64,000 bases of DNA, from contig NZ_LZRP01000008.1 in NCBI RefSeq assembly GCF_001678665.1, positions 62,001 to 126,000 on the forward strand, read 5' to 3'. Position 1 is the stretch's first letter, and each line of letters begins with the position of its first letter. The notes beneath the pieces are model-generated. The model searched no databases, was not told where the DNA came from, and was given only the letters and a program-made list of their open reading frames with translations. The DNA comes from Erythrobacter sp. QSSC1-22B. Its GTDB lineage: Bacteria > Pseudomonadota > Alphaproteobacteria > Sphingomonadales > Sphingomonadaceae. The translations under genes were made by a program, and so were the position numbers. Below, in pieces: positions 46,986-55,705 of this stretch.

Positions 46986-47125
46986 GACGCGGTCCTAATC
47001 TGTGTCGAGAGGGGCCGGGCCCCGAAAACATGGGTTTGAAAATCGGTTTGAAAAGCAGGAGGCGACGCATCGCGCCGCCCGTCAAGCTGGGGCCATTGCG
47101 CGAATCGCCCCTCAAAGTCAAGCGA

Positions 47126-47542
47126 TCACCAGTCGGTCCCCTTGCGCACCGCGCCGCGTTTGGCCTTGACCGCGCCGCGTTCCTTCTTGGTCTTGAGCCG
47201 CTGGGTCTTGCCGATCCGGTTGAGCCGCGACTTGCGGCGTTTCTTGGGCGGGGTGAGCGCCTCGTCGAGCAGCGCGACCAGCCGGACGCGCGCCGCCTCG
47301 CGGTTGCGCTCCTGCGTACGGTGCTCGTTGGCGGTGAGCAGGATCTCGCCATCCTGCGTCAGCCGGCTCCCGGCGAGAATTTTCAGGCGCTCGAAGGCTT
47401 CGGGGGGCAGGCCGATCTGGAACACGTCGACGCGCAATTGCACCGCGGTCGCGACCTTGTTGACGTTCTGCCCGCCGGGGCCCGAGGAAGCGATGAACTT
47501 CTCCTCGGCGATCTCCAGCGCGCGATCGACGATTTTACCCAT
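47126..47542 (-). CDS. arfB: Alternative ribosome-rescue factor ArfB (peptidyl-tRNA hydrolase)
   Basis: The 138-residue protein has the release-factor-like GGQ motif in SSGPGGQNVNKVAT and the basic C-terminal tail (RRKSRLNRIGKTQRLKTKKE) that enters the empty mRNA channel of stalled ribosomes. Without codon-recognition domains it hydrolyses peptidyl-tRNA on non-stop ribosomes. The ATG at 47540-47542 starts MGKIVDRALEIAEEKF, as in the family. It overlaps the upstream pseudouridine synthase gene by 8 bases. Confidence 0.92.
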   Translation of the reverse strand: MGKIVDRALEIAEEKFIASSGPGGQNVNKVATAVQLRVDVFQIGLPPEAFERLKILAGSRLTQDGEILLTANEHRTQERNREAARVRLVALLDEALTPPKKRRKSRLNRIGKTQRLKTKKERGAVKAKRGAVRKGTDW

Positions 47543-48191
47543 CCGAAAACCCGAGCGCGGCAAAATCGGCAGGCAGCGGGGCGACCGCCGAAACCGGAGG
47601 CTTGTCGCCGGGGCGCGGTACGGAGAGCGCGGCAGCGTGGAGCATGGTCCGCGCGACGCCATCCTTCACGCCATAGACGGGATCGCCCAGCAGCGGGATG
47701 CCGAGACCAGCGGCGGCGTGGATCCGGATCTGGTGGGTGCGCCCGGTTTCGGGGCGGAACTCGATCAGCGATTGGCCGTCGCGGCTGTCGAGCAGCCGCC
47801 AATGGGTGACCGCCTGCTTGCCCTGCGGGTCCGGGATCATCCGCCAGCCCTTTTCCTCGCTGCTGATCTTGGTGAGCGCGAGTTCGATCACCCCTTCGGT
47901 TTGATCAGGAACGCCAGCGAGGATGCCGAGATAGCGCTTCTCGACCAGCCGTTCCTCGAAGGCGCGCGAAAAGACCTTGAGCGACTTGGGATTGCGCGCC
48001 AGCAGCAGGCAGCCGCTGGTGTCCGAATCCAGCCGATGGACGGGTATCGGCGGCCGCTGAAAGCCCAGCTTGAGCGCCTCGAAATGGTCTTCGAGCGCCA
48101 GCCCGCCCCGACGCGGTCGCTCGACCGGCAGCCCGCCGGGCTTGTCGATCACCAGCGCTTCGCCGTCTTCGAACAGAATAGTGGGGGTCAT
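47535..48191 (-). CDS. RluA-family pseudouridine synthase
   Basis: The 218-residue protein has the catalytic Asp in VHRLDSDTSGCLLLAR, IDKPGGLPVERP, and the C-terminal ETGRTHQIRIHAAAGLGIPL typical of RluA enzymes. It lacks an S4 domain, resembling RluA/TruC-type enzymes. The RNA target cannot be inferred. Its start overlaps the pabB-pabC stop as ATGA and its stop overlaps arfB, so the three genes form an operon. Confidence 0.9.
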   Translation of the reverse strand: MTPTILFEDGEALVIDKPGGLPVERPRRGGLALEDHFEALKLGFQRPPIPVHRLDSDTSGCLLLARNPKSLKVFSRAFEERLVEKRYLGILAGVPDQTEGVIELALTKISSEEKGWRMIPDPQGKQAVTHWRLLDSRDGQSLIEFRPETGRTHQIRIHAAAGLGIPLLGDPVYGVKDGVARTMLHAAALSVPRPGDKPPVSAVAPLPADFAALGFSDG

Positions 48192-49999
48192 GTCAGGAGC
48201 CTTGCAGGGTGCATTCCGCGCAGCGCATTGCCGAGCAGGAAGCCGTGTTCGAGATCGTCGAGAGTGAGGTCCGCTTCGCGCGCTTTGCCTGCCTCGAGCA
48301 GCGATTGGCGCAGCACGCCGGGTAGCAGGCCGAGCGCGGCAGCCGGGGTGAGCAGCATGCCGTCGCGCTCGACGAAGACGGTGCCGATGGAGCCTTCGGT
48401 CACCAGCCCGTCGTCGCGCAGGAACAGCGCTTCGCCCGCGCCCGCCAATGCGGCGGCATCGCGCGCGTCGTCGTAGAAGCCGCGATCGCTGGTCTTGTGG
48501 CGCAGCCGCCAGTCGCCGGGATCGACCGGGATCGGCAGCACGATGCAGTCGATCGGTGCGTCGGATGGCGCGGGCGGATGGCGTGCTTCGAGCGCGATCG
48601 CCCCGCTGCGCGCGATTCGCAGCCGGATGGCGTGCGGCGCGGCGAGATCGAAGCACAGCGCCTGGATCTGGTTGCGCGCCTCGTGGCGGTCGAAGGCGAA
48701 GCCCAATTGCTGGGCGCTGTCCTTGGCGCGCTTGAGATGCAGTTCGAGCAGCGCGATCCCGCTGTCGGGTTCGAACCGCATCGTTTCGATCAGCTCGCAG
48801 CCGGGCGCGGTAAGGTCGGGGGCGCTGGCCCGCGCGAACCCGGCCTTCAACTGTGCCTCGCGCCATTCGACCCGCGGATCGCTATCGGCGACGATCGCGC
48901 CGCCCACGCCGAGCACCGCCTTGCCGCGCGCGTTCTCGATCTCGGTCAGCCGCAGCGTGCGGATCGCGACGTTGAAGGCGGCATCGCCATCGGCATCGAT
49001 CCGCCCGATCGCCCCGCAATAGGGCCCGCGCGCATCGCGTTCGACGGCATCGATCAGTTCCATCGCGCGGATCTTGGGTGCGCCGGTGATCGAACCGCAG
49101 GGAAAAAGCGCGCGCAGCAAATCTTGCGCGCCATGCCCCTCGGCGAGCCGCGCACGGACGGTGCTGACCATCTGGTGGACGGTGGGATAGCTCTCGATCG
49201 CGAAGGGGGCGTCGACACCAACGCTGCCCGGCTGCGCGACCCGGCTGAGATCGTTGCGCAACAGGTCGACGATCATCAAATTCTCGGCCTTGTCCTTGAC
49301 CGACCCGGCCAGTTCTTCGGCCAGCGCAAGGTCCTCCGCCTCGTTCGCGCCGCGCGGGCGGGTGCCCTTCATTGGCTTGGCCTTGGCCTCGCCATCCTTG
49401 AGCGACACGAACAGTTCGGGTGAGAGGCTGATCAGCCAGTGATTGCCGTCGAACACCAGCCCGCCATAGCCCGCCTGCGCCGCGGGGCGCAGCGCGGCGT
49501 AGAGCGCCAGCGGATCGCCGGTGAAGCCCCCTGCGAGCGGGAGCGTGAGGTTGGCCTGATAGATATCGCCCGCGCGAATCGCGTCCTGCAATTGCGCGAA
49601 GGCTGCGTTATAGGCGCCTTGCGAGATCTGCGGATCGAGCGGGCCAAGGCTGGCCTTTCCTTTGGAGCGTTCAGCCAGCCAAGCGGGCATATCGGCGGCG
49701 GGGATGCGTTCGGGCTCGTCGAACAGCCCGAGCCAGACCAGCGGGCCCATGGCGCCCGAGCGCGCATCGGCGAGCGGGGCCAGCCGCGGCTCCAGCGCCA
49801 GGCCTGCCTCATAGGCAATGTAGCCCGCCAGCGGCTTGCCGCACTCGCGCCGCGCCGCATCGGCGCCGGCGAGCGCCGGGGCGACCTCGTCCGGGCGGCG
49901 GGCGACAAAAGTCGCAAGCGGTGCGGCGAACGCCAGCGCGGCCGCCGCGCCCTCGCCGCGCGCGTCGTCGAGCAGGACCATGGGCGTGCGCTCACTCAT
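48188..49999 (-). CDS. pabB: Fused aminodeoxychorismate synthase component I and 4-amino-4-deoxychorismate lyase
   Basis: The 603-residue protein joins two folate-pathway enzymes. Residues 1 to about 370 are PabB: the chorismate-binding site [19 protein letters not shown] with its Lys, [11 protein letters not shown], and [19 protein letters not shown]. From about 395 on it is a PabC-like PLP enzyme ([20 protein letters not shown], the catalytic Lys in [28 protein letters not shown]). Together they make 4-aminobenzoate from aminodeoxychorismate. Such fusions are common in alphaproteobacteria. The glutaminase PabA is not in the window. It is divergent from the HerA-like gene. Confidence 0.92.
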   Translation of the reverse strand: MSERTPMVLLDDARGEGAAAALAFAAPLATFVARRPDEVAPALAGADAARRECGKPLAGYIAYEAGLALEPRLAPLADARSGAMGPLVWLGLFDEPERIPAADMPAWLAERSKGKASLGPLDPQISQGAYNAAFAQLQDAIRAGDIYQANLTLPLAGGFTGDPLALYAALRPAAQAGYGGLVFDGNHWLISLSPELFVSLKDGEAKAKPMKGTRPRGANEAEDLALAEELAGSVKDKAENLMIVDLLRNDLSRVAQPGSVGVDAPFAIESYPTVHQMVSTVRARLAEGHGAQDLLRALFPCGSITGAPKIRAMELIDAVERDARGPYCGAIGRIDADGDAAFNVAIRTLRLTEIENARGKAVLGVGGAIVADSDPRVEWREAQLKAGFARASAPDLTAPGCELIETMRFEPDSGIALLELHLKRAKDSAQQLGFAFDRHEARNQIQALCFDLAAPHAIRLRIARSGAIALEARHPPAPSDAPIDCIVLPIPVDPGDWRLRHKTSDRGFYDDARDAAALAGAGEALFLRDDGLVTEGSIGTVFVERDGMLLTPAAALGLLPGVLRQSLLEAGKAREADLTLDDLEHGFLLGNALRGMHPARLLT

Positions 50000-50104
50000 C
50001 GTCCGCCTCCTTTAGTCGCTGCTGCTCTCCTGTCGAGACGCTTGACCCGCGCGGCCCGCCTGCGCACATCCGCGCCAAGGACTTTAGTAATCGGGGCGGA
50101 TGCG

Positions 50105-51679
50105 ATGGACGGAATATTCCTGGGGCTCGGAGCCAATGGCGAACGGCAATATCTCCGGCTCGACCAGGCCAATCGCCACGGCCTGATCGCGGGCGCTACC
50201 GGGACCGGCAAGACCGTGACGCTGCAGGGGCTGGCCGAGAGTTTTTCGGCGCGGGGCGTCCCGGTGTTCGTCGCCGATGTGAAGGGCGATCTGGCGGGAG
50301 TCGCCATGGCTGGCAGCCCGCAGTTCAAGAACGCCGACAAGCTCGAGGCGCGCGCGGCGCAGCTGGACATGGCCGACTATGCCTATGCCGACAATGCGGC
50401 GGTGTTCTGGGACTTGTACGGCGAACAGGGCTTCCCGATCCGCACCACGGTCAGCGAGATGGGACCGCTGCTGCTCGCCCGCCTGCTCGATCTCAACGCA
50501 ACCCAGGAAGGCGTGCTGCAGATCGTGTTTCGCCACGCCGACGAGAACGGGCTGCTGCTGCTCGATCTGGGCGATCTGCAATCGATGCTCGCCTGGGCCT
50601 ATGACAATTCCGGCGCGCTGTCGGGGACCTATGGCAATGTCTCGAAGCCCAGCGTCGGCGCGATCCAGCGGCAATTGCTCAGCTTCGAAAGCCAGGGCGC
50701 GGACATGTTCTTCGGTGAGCCCGCGCTCGAGATCGACGATCTCATCGCCACCGACGAGCGCGGCCGCGGGGTGATCAACGTGCTCGCCGCCGACCGGCTG
50801 ATGCGCAGTCCCAAGCTCTACGCGACCTTCCTGTTCTGGCTGCTCGCCGAATTGTTCGAGAGCCTTCCCGAGGTCGGCGACCCCGAGAAGCCGCGGCTGG
50901 TGTTCTTCTTCGACGAGGCGCATCTGCTGTTCGACGGGGCTCCCGCGGTGCTCGAGGACACGATCGAGCAGGTCGTCCGACTGATCCGCTCCAAGGGCGT
51001 CGGGGTCTATTTCGTCACCCAGAACCCGATCGACATCCCGGAAAAGATCGCCGGCCAGCTGGGCAACCGCATCCAGCATGCGCTGCGCGCCTTCACCCCG
51101 CGCGACCAGCGCGCGGTCAAGGCGGCGGCTGAGACCTTTCGGGTCAACGACGCGCTCGATGTCGAGAGTGCGATCACCGAACTCAAGGTCGGCGAGGCGC
51201 TGGTTTCGACGCTGGACGAAGATGGCGCGCCCTCGGTGGTGCAACGCACTCTGATCGCACCGCCGCATTCGCGGCTTGGCCCGGTCACCGCGGACGAACG
51301 CCGGATCGTCAATTCGGTGAGCTTGGTGGAGGGCAAATACGACCTCACGGTCGATCGCGAAAGCGCGACCGAAGTGCTTGCCGCCAAGGCGCTGGATGCC
51401 GCGGCTACGGCTGAGGAGGTCGAGCAGACGGGGAAGGTCGAGGTCGGCCGGCGCAGCCGCAAGACCACGACACTGTGGGAACGCGCGGGCAAGGCCGCCG
51501 CGGGGGCAGCGGCGAGTTCGACCGCGAGCGTGCTGGCGGCGCGGATATTGGGCAAGACCAGCCGCGCCGATCCGGTGCGCACTGCCACCACCGCGGCGGC
51601 GGGAACCATCGCCAGCAGTTTCGGTGGCGCGATCGCGGGGCGGTTCGTGCGTAATCTCGTCGGCGGGCTGATGCGCTAG
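50105..51679 (+). CDS. HerA-like helicase/NTPase (DUF853)
   Basis: The 524-residue protein has Walker [17 protein letters not shown] near the N-terminus, [13 protein letters not shown], Walker [14 protein letters not shown], the sensor region [14 protein letters not shown] and the Arg region [16 protein letters not shown], all as in the bacterial HerA-like DUF853 ATPases. The C-terminal 100 residues are helical and end in Ala/Gly-rich segments. The cellular function of this family is not settled. It is isolated between divergent pabB and the convergent kinase gene. Confidence 0.88.
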   Translation: MDGIFLGLGANGERQYLRLDQANRHGLIAGATGTGKTVTLQGLAESFSARGVPVFVADVKGDLAGVAMAGSPQFKNADKLEARAAQLDMADYAYADNAAVFWDLYGEQGFPIRTTVSEMGPLLLARLLDLNATQEGVLQIVFRHADENGLLLLDLGDLQSMLAWAYDNSGALSGTYGNVSKPSVGAIQRQLLSFESQGADMFFGEPALEIDDLIATDERGRGVINVLAADRLMRSPKLYATFLFWLLAELFESLPEVGDPEKPRLVFFFDEAHLLFDGAPAVLEDTIEQVVRLIRSKGVGVYFVTQNPIDIPEKIAGQLGNRIQHALRAFTPRDQRAVKAAAETFRVNDALDVESAITELKVGEALVSTLDEDGAPSVVQRTLIAPPHSRLGPVTADERRIVNSVSLVEGKYDLTVDRESATEVLAAKALDAAATAEEVEQTGKVEVGRRSRKTTTLWERAGKAAAGAAASSTASVLAARILGKTSRADPVRTATTAAAGTIASSFGGAIAGRFVRNLVGGLMR

Positions 51680-51680
51680 C

Positions 51681-53105
51681 TCAGCCGGTCGGCAGCCGGA
51701 ATTCGGCCCGCAGGCCACCCTGAGGCCGGTTGGCGAGCACCAGCGTGCCGCCGTGCTGCTCGGCCACCGCGCGCGCCAGCGCCAGCCCCAGACCGGCGCC
51801 CCCGGTGTCTCGGTTGCGGCTGGCTTCGCCGCGGGTGAAGGGCTCGAGCATTTCGGCAAGACGGTCCTCGGGAATGCCGGGGCCATTGTCCTCGACCCGC
51901 AGTACCGCCCAGTCGCCTTCGCGCAGCACGGTGATTTCTGCGGAACCGCCATAGCGTAAGGCGTTGGTGATGAGGTTGCGCAGGCCCCGCTTTACCCAGG
52001 TGATCCGCACCGGGGCGGGGAGGCGGACCTGCTGCTCCATCGTCACCGGCTCGCCCATATCCTCGAACTCCTCGACCACCGACGCCGCCAGCGCGCCCAA
52101 TTCGGTGCGTTCGGCGGGGACATCGCTGCGCCCGATGCGGGCGAGCTGGAGGATCTCGTCGAGCGTGCGGGTGATATCCTCGATGGTCGCGGCCATGATG
52201 GCGCGCGCCTTGGGGTTCTCGACCCCCTCGATCCGGACGCGCAGCGCGGCGAGCGGGGTCTTGAGGTCGTGGCCGATCGCGCCGAGCATCACGTCCTTCT
52301 CGTCGAGCATCGAGCCGATCCGCGCCTGCATCGCATTGTGCGCGGCGATCAGCCGCCGGATGTCCTCGGGCCCGCTGAGCGCGAGCGGCGCGTCGGGCGC
52401 ACCCGTTCCCGAGAACCGCCGCGTGCTTTCGGCCAGCGCGCCGAGCGGGCGAGTGATCCGCCGCAGGACGAACCACAGCAATACCATCAGCACCGCAATC
52501 AGGATCGCGGTCTGCAACAGCAGCGTGCCCAGAATGCGGCCTTCGCGGGGGGGATCGACGACTCGCGCGACTTCCCACTCGCTCGCGCCCTCACGCCGCA
52601 GACCGACGACGAACAGTGCCTGCCGCTCGGCCAGCGCGATGCGAAGGCGCGGCTGGCGCTCCACGGCGGCGGCGATGACGGGATCGGACACGACCGGTCG
52701 CCTGGTCACCACCAGTTCGGCGATATCGACACCCTGCGACGACAGGATCGCGTCGATCGCCGCCTCGCCATCCTCGTGGCGGCTTTCGCCGGGCAGGAGC
52801 GGCGAGGCATCCTGCGTGCTGTAGCGGAGCTGGCGAGGCAGCCGACGCAACGCCCGGTCGTGCCGCGGGTTGCGCGCCCCCTCGTTCATCCGGCGCATCT
52901 CCCGGCGCGCCTGTCGCTCCTCGCCACCGCGCGGACCGGCGGAACCCACCACGAGATGGAAGGCGGCGGCGTTGAGCAGGGCGGTGTCGCGGCGCTGTTC
53001 GGCGGCGCGATAGAGCAGCACCGCCGAGATCGCCTGCGCCACGATCAGCGCGACCGCGACCGCAAGCAGGGTCTGGCCGATGAGGCTGCGCGGGATCAGG
53101 CGCAT
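51681..53105 (-). CDS. Sensor histidine kinase
   Basis: The 474-residue kinase has a first membrane helix (LLAVAVALIVAQAISAVLLY) and a periplasmic domain of about 170 residues that is Arg-rich near its start. A second helix (LLLQTAILIAVLMVLLWFVL), HAMP, the phosphorylated His in GAIGHDLKTPLAALR and ATPase boxes NLITNALRYGG, VEDNGPGIPEDRL and GGAGLGLALARAV follow. It pairs with the response regulator encoded 4 bases upstream. The ATG at 53103-53105 was chosen over an earlier start inside the regulator. The signal is unknown; the OmpR/EnvZ-like layout suggests envelope stress or ions. Confidence 0.92.
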   Translation of the reverse strand: MRLIPRSLIGQTLLAVAVALIVAQAISAVLLYRAAEQRRDTALLNAAAFHLVVGSAGPRGGEERQARREMRRMNEGARNPRHDRALRRLPRQLRYSTQDASPLLPGESRHEDGEAAIDAILSSQGVDIAELVVTRRPVVSDPVIAAAVERQPRLRIALAERQALFVVGLRREGASEWEVARVVDPPREGRILGTLLLQTAILIAVLMVLLWFVLRRITRPLGALAESTRRFSGTGAPDAPLALSGPEDIRRLIAAHNAMQARIGSMLDEKDVMLGAIGHDLKTPLAALRVRIEGVENPKARAIMAATIEDITRTLDEILQLARIGRSDVPAERTELGALAASVVEEFEDMGEPVTMEQQVRLPAPVRITWVKRGLRNLITNALRYGGSAEITVLREGDWAVLRVEDNGPGIPEDRLAEMLEPFTRGEASRNRDTGGAGLGLALARAVAEQHGGTLVLANRPQGGLRAEFRLPTG

Positions 53106-53109
53106 GCTA

Positions 53110-53841
53110 TCAGCCCGCGATCGCGGCGCGCGTGACATCGGCGGCGAAGCGATAGCCGCCGCCGCGCACGGTCTGGATATAGTCGGGGTTGCGGCTGTCG
53201 CTCTCGATCTTGCGGCGCAGGCGGCTGACCTGATTGTCGACCGCGCGGTCGAACAGATTCGCCTCGCGCCCCTGGACCAGATCGAGCAGCAGATCGCGGT
53301 CGAGCACCTGGCGGGGATGATCGCAGAAGGCGCGCAGCATGCGGAACTCTGCGGTCGAGAGCGGCACGGTCACGCCCTCGGGATCGGCGAGCCGCTGCTT
53401 GAGCGGATCGAGCGTCCAGCCGTCGAAACTGTAGCCCAGCTCGGGCGCTTCGGGAGCGTCATTGCGCCCCGACCGGCGCAGCACCGAACGAATCCGTGCC
53501 ACCAGCTCGCGCGGTTCGAAGGGTTTTGTGACGTAATCGTCGGCGCCGATCTCGAGCCCGACGATCCGGTCTGTCGCCTCGCCGCGCGCGGTGAGAAGGA
53601 TCACCGGCAGCTGGCGGTTCTCGACCAGATGGCGGCACAGCGACAACCCGTCCTCGCCTGGCATCATGATGTCGAGCAGGACGATGTCGATCGGTTCGGT
53701 CGCCAGCAGGCTGCGCGCAGCGGCGGCGCCGGAGACTTCGCTCACGACGAACCCCTGACCGGTAAGATACTCGGCCAGGGGTTCGCGCAAGGTTGCCTCG
53801 TCATCGACGAGGAGGATGGTGGTGGGCGCAGGATCGGTCAT
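53110..53841 (-). CDS. OmpR-family response regulator
   Basis: The 243-residue protein has a receiver domain with the phosphoacceptor Asp57 in IDIVLLDIMMPGEDG and the Lys in YVTKPFEPREL, followed by a winged-helix DNA-binding domain (LSTAEFRMLRAFCDHPRQVL and QVSRLRRKIESDSRNPDYIQ). It is the first gene of the two-component operon. The EF-hand gene lies just upstream on the same strand and may be in the same transcription unit or its regulon. Confidence 0.94.
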   Translation of the reverse strand: MTDPAPTTILLVDDEATLREPLAEYLTGQGFVVSEVSGAAAARSLLATEPIDIVLLDIMMPGEDGLSLCRHLVENRQLPVILLTARGEATDRIVGLEIGADDYVTKPFEPRELVARIRSVLRRSGRNDAPEAPELGYSFDGWTLDPLKQRLADPEGVTVPLSTAEFRMLRAFCDHPRQVLDRDLLLDLVQGREANLFDRAVDNQVSRLRRKIESDSRNPDYIQTVRGGGYRFAADVTRAAIAG

Positions 53842-53897
53842 TTGCTGTCCCTGCGCCTAGCGCCGGGGCGATCGCTTCGACAAGCTATACCGCCGGT

Positions 53898-54668
53898 TTA
53901 CTGCTGTGCCTGGCCCGCGCGCCGCTGCTGCATCCGCTCGCGCATTTGCGTGCGCATCTGGGCATGGGCGGCCCGGCGTTCCTCGGCGGTGATGACGCCA
54001 TTGCCATCGGCATCGACGCGGGCGAAGTGCGCTGCAATCGCGGTGTCGAATTCCGCGCGGGTGATTGCACCGTCATTGTCGGCGTCGGCGGTCCGCATGA
54101 TCATGCCGCCCATCGCATGACCGCCACGTCCGCCGCGACCCATCCGGGCCATTCGGTCGCCGCGCTGGCCACGCCGTTCGGCGCGGTCACCGCGTTCGCC
54201 ACGATCGGCGCGGGCTTCGCGGGGGGCGTTCATTTCTTCCTGCGACAAGCCGCCGGATCCGTCGGTGTCGAGCCGGGCGAAACGGGTCGTGCCGCGTTCG
54301 GCCATCTTCTCGCGGCGTTCGGCCATGCGTTCCTGCTGCCGGGCCTGGCGCTGGGCCCGGCGCGCCTCGCCGGCGGCCTGCATTTCGGCCTGGGTAACTT
54401 CGCCGTCGTTGTTCGCGTCCATGGCGGCGAAGCGCGCCGCCTGGCGGGCGGTGCGGTCGGCGGCGTCGATAACGCCGTCGGAATTGGCATCCATCCGCGC
54501 GAATATCGCACCATGCCGGGCCTGCATTTCGGCAAGCGTGATCTGACCGTCGCCATTGGCGTCGGCCTTGGTGCGGTCATTGGTCTGGGCAAGCGCGGCA
54601 CTGCCGCCGGCCAGCGCGAGCGCCGCGGCGGAAAGGGTAAGGGCGATGGTTTTCGTGGGGGTCTTCAT
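53898..54668 (-). CDS. Exported EF-hand calcium-binding protein with six motifs
   Basis: The 256-residue product has a signal peptide (LTLSAAALALAGGSAALAQ) and six EF-hand loops of canonical spacing: DANGDGQITLAE (36-47), DANSDGVIDAAD (60-71), DANNDGEVTQAE (84-95), DTDGSGGLSQEE, DADNDGAITRAE and DADGNGVITAEE. Between loops 3 and 4 and between 4 and 5 lie Arg/Glu/Met-rich linkers (ERMAERREKMAERG, RADRGERGDRAERRGQRGDR). It should bind calcium in the periplasm. It is 56 bases upstream of the response-regulator gene on the same strand. Confidence 0.87.
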   Translation of the reverse strand: MKTPTKTIALTLSAAALALAGGSAALAQTNDRTKADANGDGQITLAEMQARHGAIFARMDANSDGVIDAADRTARQAARFAAMDANNDGEVTQAEMQAAGEARRAQRQARQQERMAERREKMAERGTTRFARLDTDGSGGLSQEEMNAPREARADRGERGDRAERRGQRGDRMARMGRGGRGGHAMGGMIMRTADADNDGAITRAEFDTAIAAHFARVDADGNGVITAEERRAAHAQMRTQMRERMQQRRAGQAQQ

Positions 54669-54702
54669 GGGGCCGTACTCCGTTTCATTTCGATCGGGAG
54701 AG

Positions 54703-54720
54703 TTGCGGCAGCACCGCAAC
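54703..54720. repeat. Hairpin upstream of the EF-hand gene
   Basis: GTTGCGG and CCGCAAC form a perfect 7-bp stem around a short loop, 35 bases before the start codon. It could be a leader hairpin or an operator. Confidence 0.4.
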
Positions 54721-54837
54721 TCATGACCACGCTTCTACAGCGCCTGTGTCGCAGGATTATGCCCGCCGGGGGCGATCTTATCGCAGTTTGTATCGCCGGG
54801 ACCGCGGCGTTCATCCCCCCGCAAGTGAGGGCGCAAG

Positions 54838-55239
54838 TCAGCGGGGCCGGTGCTCGGTCCCCTCGCCCGCGGTGATGAAGATCGCGGTCGCCGGTTCGAT
54901 CACATCGGCGATGTGCCACACGCCCGGAGGATTGATGGCATAATCGCCCGGCCCCAGCGTCACCGTTTCGCGCCGGCCATCGGGCCATTCCTGCGTGAGC
55001 ACCATCGAACCAGCGGTGCAAATGACCAGCTCGCTGCCATGCGGGTGCATCTCCCAGCTCGGCCAGTCCTCGGTGAAACTGTATTGCGAGACCAGCCGCC
55101 CGTCGGGGCCATCGGCGCCATGGCGCCGTTCATAGCTCTCGTACCATTCCATGCTTCCCGTGAAGGCGGGTTGCGAAATCGCGGTGGCGCCCGGCCCGAG
55201 GTGGACGAAGCTTTCTTCGATCCGCTCGGGCCCCGCCAC
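54838..55239 (-). CDS. Cupin-domain protein
   Basis: The 133-residue single-domain protein has cupin motif 1 around EMHPHGSELVICTAGSMVL and motif 2 PGDYAINPPGVWHIADV, with candidate metal ligands His66, His108 and a Glu. The start is a GTG at 55237-55239, one base after the VOC gene stop (TAGTGTG), suggesting coupled translation. The substrate is unknown. Confidence 0.82.
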   Translation of the reverse strand: MAGPERIEESFVHLGPGATAISQPAFTGSMEWYESYERRHGADGPDGRLVSQYSFTEDWPSWEMHPHGSELVICTAGSMVLTQEWPDGRRETVTLGPGDYAINPPGVWHIADVIEPATAIFITAGEGTEHRPR

Positions 55240-55240
55240 A

Positions 55241-55636
55241 CTATTGCGCCTTCGTCATCACGAAGGCGTTCAACTTGTTGCCATCGGGATCGCGGAAATA
55301 GGCGGCGTAGAAGACATTGCCCTGCTCGTCCGCCTCGCCGCGTGGGCCGGGTTCTCCCTCGTCGGTGCCGCCATGTTCGAGCGCGATGGCATGGAGGCGG
55401 TGGACCTGGGCGCTGTCCACCGCTTCGAGTGCCACCATCATGCCATTACCAACGCTTGCAGCTTTGCCGTCATAGGGCTTGGTCGCGGCGATCCCGGCGG
55501 GGCCGTCCATCTTGCCCCAGGCGATGAAGCTGTCGAACTCCATCATCCGCCCAACCCCCATCTCCGCGGCGATGGCGTCGTAAAACCTGGCAGCGCGTTC
55601 GAGGTCGTTGGTTCCGACCGTTACATATCCCAGCAT
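55241..55636 (-). CDS. VOC-superfamily (glyoxalase/bleomycin resistance-like) protein
   Basis: The 131-residue protein has the paired beta-alpha-beta layout with MLGYVTVGTNDLERAARFYD and a C-terminal FYAAYFRDPDGNKLNAFV carrying typical ligand positions. Many such alphaproteobacterial proteins have no known substrate. GGGAG lies 8 bases before the ATG at 55634-55636, favouring it over an ATG two codons upstream. It is co-transcribed with the cupin gene. Confidence 0.85.
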   Translation of the reverse strand: MLGYVTVGTNDLERAARFYDAIAAEMGVGRMMEFDSFIAWGKMDGPAGIAATKPYDGKAASVGNGMMVALEAVDSAQVHRLHAIALEHGGTDEGEPGPRGEADEQGNVFYAAYFRDPDGNKLNAFVMTKAQ

Positions 55637-55705
55637 TCGCATCACTCCCTCGCGACTCGCGACCACAGGAACATTACGCGAACAAAACCGCTGCGACAAG
55701 TTCTC

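Noticed and set aside
46810-47352. A 180-codon minus-strand frame across rpmG and the arfB end
   Set aside because: It is out of frame with rpmG and arfB, both of which are clear.
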